Positions 1-6,141 of a DNA stretch of 10,696 nt are shown one piece after another (the stretch's first letter is position 1; every line of letters starts with the position of its first letter). The stretch lies in contig DWXR01000103.1 in assembly GCA_019119145.1 (NCBI GenBank), forward strand, positions 1 to 10,696. The letters are read 5' to 3'. Below the pieces are notes generated by a model that was given only the letters and a program-made list of their open reading frames with translations, was not told where the DNA came from and did not search any database. Source of the DNA: Hominenteromicrobium gallistercoris (GTDB lineage: Bacteria; Bacillota; Clostridia; Oscillospirales; Acutalibacteraceae). Both the position numbers and the translations under genes were made by a program.

Positions 1-1
1 C

Positions 2-763
2 GGCGGAGGCGGCGAGATCGCCTACCTCGCGCAGAACGGGCACGATTGGGTGCGCAACGGCGAGCTGGGCCGCTTGCAGTATGAGGTCTTTGATGCGAAG
101 GATACGACGCTGGCGTTTTACCGATACAACCGCGACTTTGCCCACACGGGCGGCTGGGCGGAGGCGGACTTCTCCAAGCCCGGCCTCGAAACGGCCGAGA
201 ATCTGCGCCACACCTGCTACGCGTTTGCGCTGGAGCGCTTGACGCAGACGGGCGACACGGTGATCGCGACGGTTCGCGGGGACGGCGAGGCTGCGGAGGA
301 ATACGGCAGCCCGCGCCGTGCACAGCTCATCTATACGTTTGAGCAGGATGCGGTGCGCTGCCGCCTGCAGTGGTTCGAAAAGGACGCCAACAAGATCCCC
401 GAGGCGCTCTGGCTGCACTTCGGGCTCGACGTGGAGAACCCGAACCGCTGGAAGATGCAGAAGCTCGGCCAGCTGATTTCCCCGCTCGACGTGGTCGCGG
501 GCGGCAACCGCAAGCAGCATGCGGTCGAAAAGCTGTGCTATTCCGGTGCGGACGGCACGGTGACGGTCGAATCGCTGCATGCGCCGCTTGTCAGCGTCGG
601 CAGCCGGAACCTCTACAACCTCGACGACAAAATCGAGAGCATGGAGGACGGCTTCTACTTCAATCTGTTCAATAACCGCTGGGGCACGAACTTCAAGATG
701 TGGTGCTCCGACGACTGCCTGTTTGACTTCGTGATCCGCATCGAAACGAACCCGCAGATTTGA
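2..763 (+). CDS. C-terminal part of a GH38/DUF5054-like carbohydrate-active protein (5' end outside window)
   Basis: The reading frame is open from base 2, so the gene begins upstream of the window. The GTG at 50 is internal: the residues before it (GGGEIAYLAQNGHDW) read on without a break and no ribosome site precedes it. The visible part is about 253 residues, soluble, and rich in aromatic and beta-type segments. Near the end is a LFNNRWGTNFKMW stretch, and before that KLGQLISPLDVVAGGNRKQH. From memory these resemble the C-terminal beta-sandwich of family 38 alpha-mannosidase-like proteins and DUF5054 proteins, but I could not run a search. The catalytic domain, if present, is upstream, so activity cannot be judged. 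A sugar-related role would suit the ABC sugar operon downstream, although the convergent gene and terminator in between show it is a separate transcription unit. Confidence 0.55.
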   Translation, partial: GGGGEIAYLAQNGHDWVRNGELGRLQYEVFDAKDTTLAFYRYNRDFAHTGGWAEADFSKPGLETAENLRHTCYAFALERLTQTGDTVIATVRGDGEAAEEYGSPRRAQLIYTFEQDAVRCRLQWFEKDANKIPEALWLHFGLDVENPNRWKMQKLGQLISPLDVVAGGNRKQHAVEKLCYSGADGTVTVESLHAPLVSVGSRNLYNLDDKIESMEDGFYFNLFNNRWGTNFKMWCSDDCLFDFVIRIETNPQI

Positions 764-772
764 CAATTCCAT

Positions 773-817
773 AAAAAAGGAGCAGGCCCGCGCTTCGGTT
801 CAGGCCTGCTCCTTTTA
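773..817. terminator. Bidirectional intrinsic terminator between convergent genes
   Basis: A perfect 10-bp stem (GGAGCAGGCC at 779-788 with GGCCTGCTCC at 803-812) closes a 14-base loop. It is preceded by a run of A (773-778) and followed by TTTTA (813-817), so it can work on both strands. It serves the + strand gene ending at 763 and the - strand acetyltransferase gene ending at 850. Confidence 0.9.
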
Positions 818-849
818 TTGTGCAAAAAAACATGCGAAAAGCGGGAAGC

Positions 850-1356
850 TCACAGCACGCGCTCGTAGCCGATGCGCGGCGCGCCGTCCGCGAGATAAAT
901 GGTGCCGCAGCGCACATAGCCGTTTTTTTCCAGCGTGTGCTGCATGATGGCGTTGTCTGCGTGCGTGTCGCAGCGCAGGGAGGGGACGCCGGCCGCGCGG
1001 GCAAGCTCCGCGCAGTAGTCCATGAATCTGGAGGCGGCGCCTTTGTTTTTCGCCTGCGGCGCCACGGCGATGCGGTGGATGATGCCGTAGACAGGCGCGT
1101 CCGTCCGCCAGCTTCCGCCGCAGATCCGGTCGTATGTCGCCTCGTGGCCGACATACACGGCAGCCGTGGCGATCACCGCGCCGTTTTCCACAAGGACGCG
1201 GCCCGTGCCGTTTTCAATGTCGGCGCGGACGGAATCCGCATTCGGGTAGCCGTCCTGCCATTGGTCGACACCGCAGGCGCGCAGGGCGAGCTTTGCCGCG
1301 TCCAGTATCCGGAGGATGTCGGGCAGGTCGTCTAGTACAGCATTTCGGATTTGCAT
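850..1356 (-). CDS. GNAT-family N-acetyltransferase
   Basis: The product is a predicted 168-residue cytosolic acetyltransferase that would move an acetyl group from acetyl-CoA to an amine; its substrate cannot be told. The fold signature is the stretch IIHRIAVAPQAKNKGAASRF near the middle, which fits GNAT motif A (strand beta-4 followed by a KxxGxA acetyl-CoA pyrophosphate loop, with K in the usual R/Q place). It is followed by LRCDTHADNAIMQHTLEKNGY, the typical motif B region (N...L.K.GY). The start chosen is ATG at 1354-1356 (MQIRNAV), because AGGAAAGGA lies 8-9 bases upstream of it. The alternative ATG at 1389 would add 11 residues and would begin inside the likely 5' leader, just after the -10 box. 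The gene stands alone, convergent with the upstream gene and divergent from the ABC operon. Confidence 0.9.
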   Translation of the reverse strand: MQIRNAVLDDLPDILRILDAAKLALRACGVDQWQDGYPNADSVRADIENGTGRVLVENGAVIATAAVYVGHEATYDRICGGSWRTDAPVYGIIHRIAVAPQAKNKGAASRFMDYCAELARAAGVPSLRCDTHADNAIMQHTLEKNGYVRCGTIYLADGAPRIGYERVL

Positions 1357-1394
1357 GGGAGAATGTTCCTTTCCTATGGCGATGCGCAAACCTG

Positions 1395-1423
1395 ATTATA
1401 CGCGTTTTCCGGGCAGGAATCAA
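1395..1423 (-). promoter_or_regulatory. Promoter for the GNAT gene
   Basis: Read on the minus strand, TTGATT (1418-1423) and a perfect TATAAT (1395-1400) are separated by 17 bases, a good sigma-A type promoter. Transcription would begin near 1388, about 32 bases before the chosen ATG, which supports the shorter start of the acetyltransferase. Confidence 0.75.
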
Positions 1424-1447
1424 GCCTTGCGGGCGGCCCCCAGAAAA

Positions 1448-1464
1448 ATTGCACGAAGTGCAAT
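1448..1464. repeat. Inverted repeat ATTGCAC-gaa-GTGCAAT
   Basis: Perfect 7-bp arms (1448-1454 and 1458-1464) around a 3-base centre. It lies between the two divergent promoters, about 25 bases upstream of the GNAT -35 box and 65 bases upstream of the ABC operon -35 box. There is no T-run, so a terminator is unlikely; a protein-binding site is possible but unproven. Confidence 0.5.
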
Positions 1465-1529
1465 CTGCAATACAGAGAAAAGATTACAAAATTGAAACCA
1501 TATTTTTGCAAAGTTAACAATAGAAATCG

Positions 1530-1558
1530 TTGACATATAAGATTAAATTTGTTAATCT
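1530..1558 (+). promoter_or_regulatory. Promoter of the ABC transporter operon
   Basis: A perfect TTGACA (1530-1535) and TAATCT (1553-1558) are separated by 17 bases. Transcription would start near 1565, giving a leader of about 110 bases before the GTG at 1676. The -10 box lies inside a 10-bp inverted repeat, suggesting repression at this promoter. Confidence 0.8.
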
Positions 1559-1561
1559 TAT
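1537..1561. promoter_or_regulatory. Probable operator: 10-bp inverted repeat over the -10 box
   Basis: ATAAGATTAA (1537-1546) and TTAATCTTAT (1552-1561) are exact reverse complements around a 5-base centre. The repeat covers most of the spacer and the whole -10 box of the ABC operon promoter, the usual place for a repressor site. No regulator gene is nearby, so the protein would be encoded elsewhere. Confidence 0.6.
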
Positions 1562-1635
1562 GACAAGAGGTGTAAAGAGGAAGAGGATCGAACGAGAATA
1601 CACAGAGTAACCCCAGGTAGCCGCAATCGCCATAA

Positions 1636-1654
1636 AACAGAAATATTTTCTGTT
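1636..1654. repeat. Inverted repeat just upstream of the ribosome site
   Basis: AACAGAAA (1636-1643) and TTTCTGTT (1647-1654) form perfect 8-bp arms around TAT. In RNA this could be a small, weak AU-rich hairpin ending 6 bases before the AAGGAGG at 1661-1667. It could affect leader stability or translation, or be a second protein site on DNA; the sequence does not decide. Confidence 0.5.
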
Positions 1655-1675
1655 AAAATAAAGGAGGCTATTATT

Positions 1676-3088
1676 GTGAAAAAGAAGCTGTTCTGTTGTG
1701 TAATCGCTTTGATGCTGCTTGTTGCCGGCTGCGCTGAGCTGCCGACGGCGAGCTATGCGGACGGCAGTCCGGAAAGCAGTGAGGCGGGGACCTCGTCCGC
1801 GGTGGCTACGGAAGCGCCAGAAAGCAGCGCGGAGGAGCCTGTGGAGCAAAAGGAGTTCGACCCCAATGCGCTGCGCATCTGCATAGATCAGCTATCCTCT
1901 ATAGTGGGAGATGAGAGCGATCGCCTTTTGACGCAGCTTGAAATCGATCTTAAATCCAGAATTCAGGCGGCGGGCGGTCCGGAAAATATTGAGTTTGATT
2001 CGATTCCGAACGAGGGAAGCGCACGGAAAATCGCGATAGAACGCATCCGCACGGAAATCATGGCGGGAGAAGGGCCCGACGTTTTCATCGTTGCGAGTTC
2101 AAATTGGCTGTTCCCGATCCCGGAAAAGGCGATGCAGGAGGGCGTGTTTCTGACGCTGGACGAATATATACAGAATGCGGAGCTGGGGGACTGGGACAGC
2201 CTGACACAGCCCGTTCTGGAGGCTGGCCGGACAGAAGAGGGCCAGCAGCTCGTCCCGATGAAGTATACGCTGCCCGTTACAACTTATCTCAAAGAGAGCG
2301 TGCCGGAGATGCCGCCGACTGGTACGACATGGCAGGATATGCTGGCGGATGAGACCGGTATCCTGCGCCGTGCGGCGTTGATGCACAGAGACGCACAAGG
2401 AGAATTTGATATGCTGCCAGAGGATAGCGTTTTGCCTGTCTTGGGAGAATTCGCAGACTACGAGACGGGCGAGCTCCTGTTCTCGGAGGAAGAACTGCTG
2501 AATGTCACGGAGGAGCTGCTGGCGCTGGACGAGGAAATCAACGCCGAAGGCTTTATGGAGTTTCCGGAGTATTTGCAGGGGCGGTTTGACGGCCAGAATT
2601 TGGCAACAATAAATGCAGGTTCAGGTGAAGCTTCGTCTATAACCAAAGAGACGCCGGTGACCATAATTCCGATTTATTCCGAAAACGGCGATGTGACGGC
2701 GACGGTACAGGCGTATACGGGAATCAACCGGAATACGAAGCATCCGGAAGAGGCGTTCTTTGTGGTGGATTATCTGATGAGCGCGCAGGCGCAGCAGGAA
2801 CTGAGAATTTTCTACATGTCTGGTGGCTTTCCAGTCAATGAAGCCGTTCTGTCGGAGGAATACCCGCAGCAGGGTGGAGCGGTCTATCTCACCGATGAAA
2901 ACTTCGAAGCGGTCAGCAATTTGCGGGACCAGATTTCAAAGGTGTATTTTGAAAACGATTTGGTGCGGACGTTGAGTGGCTCGTATGGCACGTGCAGGGT
3001 AATACAGTCCGGTGAGATAACGGATCAGACTGTGGAAGGCGTAGTCGCAGAAACATATGACGCGCTGAAGCAGATGCTCAGCGAGTAA
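1676..3088 (+). CDS. ABC transporter extracellular solute-binding lipoprotein (family 1, carbohydrate type)
   Basis: This is the predicted substrate-capture protein of a carbohydrate-type ABC importer, anchored on the outer face of the membrane. The 470-residue product starts with GTG at 1676, placed 8 bases after AAGGAGG (1661-1667). Residues 1-18 form a lipoprotein signal (KKK, a hydrophobic core, then LVAG) with the lipid-modified cysteine at residue 19. A Ser/Glu/Ala-rich linker runs to about residue 60. The body has typical family 1 traits: GEGPDVFIV in the N-terminal lobe, GVFLTLDEYI after it, and near the C-terminus NRNTKHPEEAFFVVDYLMSAQAQQ, a helix common to sugar-binding proteins. 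Length fits the family. The gene leads an operon with two permeases, the first 33 bases downstream. The sugar cannot be named; other small organic solutes remain possible. Confidence 0.9.
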   Translation: MKKKLFCCVIALMLLVAGCAELPTASYADGSPESSEAGTSSAVATEAPESSAEEPVEQKEFDPNALRICIDQLSSIVGDESDRLLTQLEIDLKSRIQAAGGPENIEFDSIPNEGSARKIAIERIRTEIMAGEGPDVFIVASSNWLFPIPEKAMQEGVFLTLDEYIQNAELGDWDSLTQPVLEAGRTEEGQQLVPMKYTLPVTTYLKESVPEMPPTGTTWQDMLADETGILRRAALMHRDAQGEFDMLPEDSVLPVLGEFADYETGELLFSEEELLNVTEELLALDEEINAEGFMEFPEYLQGRFDGQNLATINAGSGEASSITKETPVTIIPIYSENGDVTATVQAYTGINRNTKHPEEAFFVVDYLMSAQAQQELRIFYMSGGFPVNEAVLSEEYPQQGGAVYLTDENFEAVSNLRDQISKVYFENDLVRTLSGSYGTCRVIQSGEITDQTVEGVVAETYDALKQMLSE

Positions 3089-3121
3089 AGCTGATTTTAG
3101 CCGGACAGGAGATGGTCGTCT

Positions 3122-3976
3122 ATGCGCAAAACTTATCATGCTTATCTGTTGATTGCGCCGCTGATGGCGGGGTGCCTGCTCTTTTACATCATCCCGTTTG
3201 TCCTGATTTTGCGCCATTCCTTTTTGCGCGGCAGCGGCCAGTCGGCGGAGTTCCTCGGGCTGGACAACTACATCGAGGTTATCGGCAGCGAGGCGTTCGC
3301 GCTGGCTTTCGGCAATTCCATGAAGTTCCTCGCCGTGGGGCTGCCGCTCATCATGCTGCTTTCCTATCTGATCGCGCTGCTTTTGCAGCATCAGGTGGAC
3401 CGGCACAAGCTGCTGAAATCCGTGTTTCTGTTTCCGTACATTATGCCGGTTGCGGGCACCGTGCTGCTGATCAACCTGCTTTTCTCTGAGACCGGGCTTG
3501 CAAACGGCTTGCTTTCCGCGCTCGGCCTGCCGGTGCAGCAGTGGCTGCGCGGGGCGAACGCCTTTTGGGTCATGATCCTCCTGTATCTGTGGAAAAGCAC
3601 CGGCTACAGCGCAATCCTGCTGCTGGCGGGCCTTGTCACGATCCCGGGGGAGCAGTACGAGTCCGCCGATCTGGACGGCGCCTCCGGCTGGCAGAAATTC
3701 TGCTATATCACGACGCCGCAGATGTGGTACTCCGTGTTCTTCGCCGCGATCTTTGCGGTAATCAATGCGTTTAAGTGCTTCCGGGAGATTTTCCTGATCG
3801 GCGGCGAGCATCCGGTCGATGAGCTTTATATGCTGCAGCACTTTATCAACAATACGTTCAGCAACCTCAATTATTCCAAGGTCGCCGTGGCCTCTGTGCT
3901 GCTGCTTATCATCATCGTCGTGTTCTTCGGCGTGTTCTACGCGTTTGTCAACCGAAAGGAGGCGTTCCGGGAATGA
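3122..3976 (+). CDS. ABC transporter permease, MalF/UgpA type
   Basis: This is one of the two membrane subunits that form the translocation path of the importer. The 284-residue protein has about six membrane segments (roughly residues 8-30, 62-88, 101-121, 148-174, 203-220 and 254-277). The cytoplasmic EAA loop, which docks the ATPase, is seen at residues 180-199 as ESADLDGASGW...P, with the usual DGA and closing proline. AGGAGA (3107-3112) lies 9 bases before the ATG at 3122. Its stop overlaps the next gene's start in a 4-base ATGA (3973-3976), so the two permeases are translationally coupled, as is usual for such heterodimers. No ATPase gene is found in the operon. Confidence 0.93.
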   Translation: MRKTYHAYLLIAPLMAGCLLFYIIPFVLILRHSFLRGSGQSAEFLGLDNYIEVIGSEAFALAFGNSMKFLAVGLPLIMLLSYLIALLLQHQVDRHKLLKSVFLFPYIMPVAGTVLLINLLFSETGLANGLLSALGLPVQQWLRGANAFWVMILLYLWKSTGYSAILLLAGLVTIPGEQYESADLDGASGWQKFCYITTPQMWYSVFFAAIFAVINAFKCFREIFLIGGEHPVDELYMLQHFINNTFSNLNYSKVAVASVLLLIIIVVFFGVFYAFVNRKEAFRE

Positions 3977-4746
3977 AAAGGGTCCGGGCCGTTCTCACGG
4001 GCGCATTCGCCTTTGTGCTGATTGTCCTCTGCATTGCGCCGTTTGCCTACGTGCTGCTCCGCAGCTTCTGGACCGACGGCGGCATCACGTTTCAATCGTA
4101 TTACGATGTGTTCCTCGGCTCGCCGCAGTATCTTTTCCGGTTCTGGAAAAGCCTTGGGCTGGCGGTCTGCATCGCGTTCGGTCAGCTGTTCATTTCGATT
4201 CTTGCCGGGTACGGCTTTGCAAAGTACAAATTCCCGGGCAGGAACGCGCTCTTTTTCCTGCTGATGATCCTCATGACGCTGCCCGTGCAGGTCATGCTGA
4301 TTCCGAATTATCTGATGCTGAGCTACATGAACCTGCTCGACACGTACGCCGCGCTGATCCTGCCCTCCGTTTTCATTCCGCTCGGCACGTTTATTCTCAC
4401 GCAGAGCTTCAAGTCCATTTCGGAATCGGTCATCGACGCCGCCATGCTGGACGGCTGCGGCGTGCCGCGCATTTTGACGCTGGTGGCGGTTCCGATGAAC
4501 AAGAGCGGCATCATCTGCGTTTTCCTGCTTTCTTTTCTGGACGCATGGAACATGGTGGAGCAGCCGATCGCTTACCTCAAAAGCTTTGACCAGTACCCGA
4601 TTTCGGTCGCGCTGGCGTATGCGCCGCCGACCGATACGACCGTGCATCTTGTCTGCTGCATACTCGTCGTGCTGCCTGCGCTGTTCCTGTTCACGCTTTT
4701 CAACAGGGAGCTGGTGGAGGGCATCGTTCTCGCGGAGGTGAAGTAA
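3973..4746 (+). CDS. ABC transporter permease, MalG/UgpE type
   Basis: This is the partner membrane subunit of the importer. It has 257 residues and about six membrane segments, beginning at residues 8-30. The EAA loop is at residues 151-174 (ESVIDAAMLDGCG...P), with the conserved A-A-x-x-D-G core. The C-terminus LVEGIVLAEVK resembles the family's characteristic GxxxGAVK-like tail. AAAGGAGG at 3955-3962 lies 10 bases before the ATG. The next gene begins one base after the stop, so the whole operon is tightly packed. Confidence 0.93.
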   Translation: MKRVRAVLTGAFAFVLIVLCIAPFAYVLLRSFWTDGGITFQSYYDVFLGSPQYLFRFWKSLGLAVCIAFGQLFISILAGYGFAKYKFPGRNALFFLLMILMTLPVQVMLIPNYLMLSYMNLLDTYAALILPSVFIPLGTFILTQSFKSISESVIDAAMLDGCGVPRILTLVAVPMNKSGIICVFLLSFLDAWNMVEQPIAYLKSFDQYPISVALAYAPPTDTTVHLVCCILVVLPALFLFTLFNRELVEGIVLAEVK

Positions 4747-4747
4747 G

Positions 4748-5794
4748 ATGAAGCGCAGAGTTCTGTGCGTTTTCTCCCTGATTTTCTGGCTGATTATTCT
4801 CTGCACCATCCTTTCCGCACGCGTGGAACAGCTGATGATGCCGACGGTGGAGGTGGAGGAGCTGAACATGCCCCTGCCGGAAACGTCGATTTCCGCGGAC
4901 GCCCTGTTCTATGACGAGTTGGGCATGCATCTTTACAAGACGGCGCAGGGCTTCGGCTGGGATACCGGCATGCGCGTTTACGAGTATGATGGGTTCATTC
5001 TGGATGACGGCCGGTTGTCGCAGCTGGACTACGGCTGGTTCATCCTGTATGCAACGCGCGACCTGCGGCTTGGGGAGGAAGTGCTGGTCCGCGAGGAGCC
5101 CTATCTGTATATGGACGACACCTGGGTGGCGATCTATCCGAACGGCGTCCCGGCATACAGCTTTGCGTCGGATACGATGACCGCGCTGGCGCAGACCGAT
5201 ACGGCGCTGCTGGTTTCGGCGCCCGGCGCGGATTACCCGTTCATGGAGGGGCGCGCCCGCGCCAGCATCGAAACGGAGAAAAGCTTCGACTACTACATGC
5301 AGGCGCCGGACAGTTCGGTTTACAGTTTGAACGACCTGTACCGGTTCATGAACAGCATCTTGCTGCTGGCGCTGCTGATTTCCCTGATCCTGTTTTCCAT
5401 TGCGATCTGGGTGCGTTACTGCAAATTGTCGAGAGAGCGCAAAAAGAACCGCTGGGCGCTGGTGCGCAACGGCTTTCTGGCCGCGCTGGTCGTGACCGGC
5501 ATCGTGCTCGTCTCGCAGTGGATCAATCTGCCGAACTCGCTTCTGCCCAAGACCCGCATCACGGACTTTTCGTATTATGCTGCGGAATTCAGCGCGCTTT
5601 TCTCTGCGCTGCATGATCTTGCGGGGCAGGGCGGCGCTGCGGCCGAAAATGCGGTCCGCTATGCGGAAAGCCATGTGATTCTGGCCGGGGTGGTTGTGCT
5701 GGCGGGGATCCTGCTGTCTGTGGGAAAAATCATCTTCGGCGCATGGCGGGATAAGATCCGTTCCAAGCCGAAGCCAAAGCATGCGGCATGGTAA
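4748..5794 (+). CDS. Four-segment membrane protein of unknown function in the ABC operon
   Basis: I do not recognise a named family. The 348-residue protein has an N-terminal membrane segment (about 6-24), an exported domain (25-200), then three more segments (about 203-223, 241-258 and 309-328) and a basic tail (KIRSKPKPKHAAW). The exported part at residues 41-115 (MPLPETSISADALF..., LYATRDLRLGEEVLV) resembles the distal beta-domain of HlyD/RND-type membrane fusion proteins, which often reads 'VPxxAL...VYV...GLxxGDxVVV'. That likeness is from memory and weak. GGAGG (4734-4738) lies 9 bases before the ATG, which follows the permease stop by one base. Tight coupling suggests an accessory role for the importer, for example in assembly or sensing, but this is inference. 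The last codons lie in the terminator stem. Confidence 0.75.
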   Translation: MKRRVLCVFSLIFWLIILCTILSARVEQLMMPTVEVEELNMPLPETSISADALFYDELGMHLYKTAQGFGWDTGMRVYEYDGFILDDGRLSQLDYGWFILYATRDLRLGEEVLVREEPYLYMDDTWVAIYPNGVPAYSFASDTMTALAQTDTALLVSAPGADYPFMEGRARASIETEKSFDYYMQAPDSSVYSLNDLYRFMNSILLLALLISLILFSIAIWVRYCKLSRERKKNRWALVRNGFLAALVVTGIVLVSQWINLPNSLLPKTRITDFSYYAAEFSALFSALHDLAGQGGAAAENAVRYAESHVILAGVVVLAGILLSVGKIIFGAWRDKIRSKPKPKHAAW

Positions 5795-5808
5795 ACCATG
5801 CCGCTTTT
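5783..5808 (+). terminator. Intrinsic terminator overlapping the last stop codon of the operon
   Basis: A perfect 9-bp stem, GCGGCATGG (5783-5791) with CCATGCCGC (5796-5804), has the loop TAAA and is followed by TTTT (5805-5808). The TAA in the loop (5792-5794) is the stop codon of the membrane protein gene, so the 5' arm codes for its last three residues. The T-run is short but the stem is strong. Confidence 0.75.
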
Positions 5809-5834
5809 GCGCGGAAGGAAAGCGCGGAAGGAAA
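5809..5834 (+). repeat. Tandem duplication, 2 x 13 bases
   Basis: GCGCGGAAGGAAA occurs twice back to back (5809-5821 and 5822-5834), just after the operon terminator, followed by a partial GCG. It is non-coding; probably a replication-slippage product with no evident function. Confidence 0.6.
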
Positions 5835-5873
5835 GCGGCGATCGGCATGTTTTCAAATCGGCGCAAATAATGC

Positions 5874-5902
5874 TTGCCTTTTCGTGCAAAAGCGTGTATA
5901 AT
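5874..5902 (+). promoter_or_regulatory. Promoter of the SRP RNA gene
   Basis: TTGCCT (5874-5879) and a perfect TATAAT (5897-5902) are separated by 17 bases. Transcription should start near 5909. It probably also provides transcription into dnaX when the RNA terminator is read through, since no separate dnaX promoter is evident. Confidence 0.8.
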
Positions 5903-5908
5903 ATTTGA

Positions 5909-6113
5909 GCACGAGAAAACGTGCGCTTTGAGCGAATCCAAAAGGGCAAGGCGGTTGAAGAGACCGTGGAATATGCGAGCGGACAGGTCTGCGCGGCGAG
6001 ACACCGTGAACCATGTCAGGCGGGGGACCGAGCAGCATTAAGCGGATCGTCTGGTGCGATGCAGGTCGCCTGTCCGTTCACATATTCCACGAACGGCCGC
6101 CTTGCTTTTGGTT
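5909..6113 (+). ncRNA. ffs: Signal recognition particle RNA (SRP RNA, scRNA/4.5S type)
   Basis: The RNA core of the signal recognition particle binds Ffh and targets membrane proteins to the translocon. The Ffh-binding domain is clear: GTCAGG (6015-6020), a CGG/CCG stem with a GGGA tetraloop of the GNRA class (6021-6030), then AGCAGCA (6031-6037), the two sides of the conserved internal loop. Long helices flank it: CGTGGAATATG with CATATTCCACG, CGGACAGG with CCTGTCCG, and at the base GCAAGGCGG (5946-5954) with CCGCCTTGC (6097-6105), extended by CCAAAA (5938-5943) with TTTTGG (6106-6111). The base helix plus T-rich tail can serve as terminator. Two small hairpins at about 5911-5934 may be the Alu-type 5' domain of the long Bacillus-like form. 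Placement before dnaX matches scr in B. subtilis. The ends are estimates. Confidence 0.88.
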
Positions 6114-6141
6114 TATAAAGGCAGAGAAGGGAGGATGCCGC

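Larger units (their letters stand above)
1357..1675. other. 319-base divergent regulatory gap, AT-rich in its right half
   Basis: No gene is seen here. The gap holds the GNAT promoter (minus), a 7-bp inverted repeat at 1448-1464, the ABC operon promoter at 1530-1558 with an inverted repeat over its -10 region, a roughly 110-base untranslated leader, and a last inverted repeat at 1636-1654 just ahead of the ribosome site. I found no known riboswitch pattern in the leader. Confidence 0.7.

Noticed and set aside
50..52. GTG at 50 as start of the first gene
   Set aside because: The frame is open to the window's left edge with protein-like sequence before it and no ribosome site, so the gene is cut by the window.
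1357..1389. Longer N-terminus of the GNAT gene from ATG 1389
   Set aside because: That codon lies almost at the expected transcription start; the ATG at 1356 has a proper ribosome site and gives the normal MxIRxA start of GNAT proteins.
2936..3841. 301-codon open frame on the minus strand across the first permease
   Set aside because: Shadow frame with Gln/Arg/His-rich translation opposite a clear permease and no start signals.
3937..4869. 310-codon open frame on the minus strand across the second permease
   Set aside because: Shadow frame: charged, repetitive translation opposite a certain MalG-type permease.
4700..6004. 434-codon open frame on the minus strand across the membrane protein gene and SRP RNA
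   Set aside because: Translation is rich in Arg, His and Gln with no domain pattern, and the opposite strand has clear membrane protein coding with good ribosome sites.
6013..6141. Extended dnaX start at ATG 6013
   Set aside because: This stretch lies inside the SRP RNA. The TTG at 6142 has GGGAGG 7 bases upstream and gives the usual YKALYRKYRP N-terminus.
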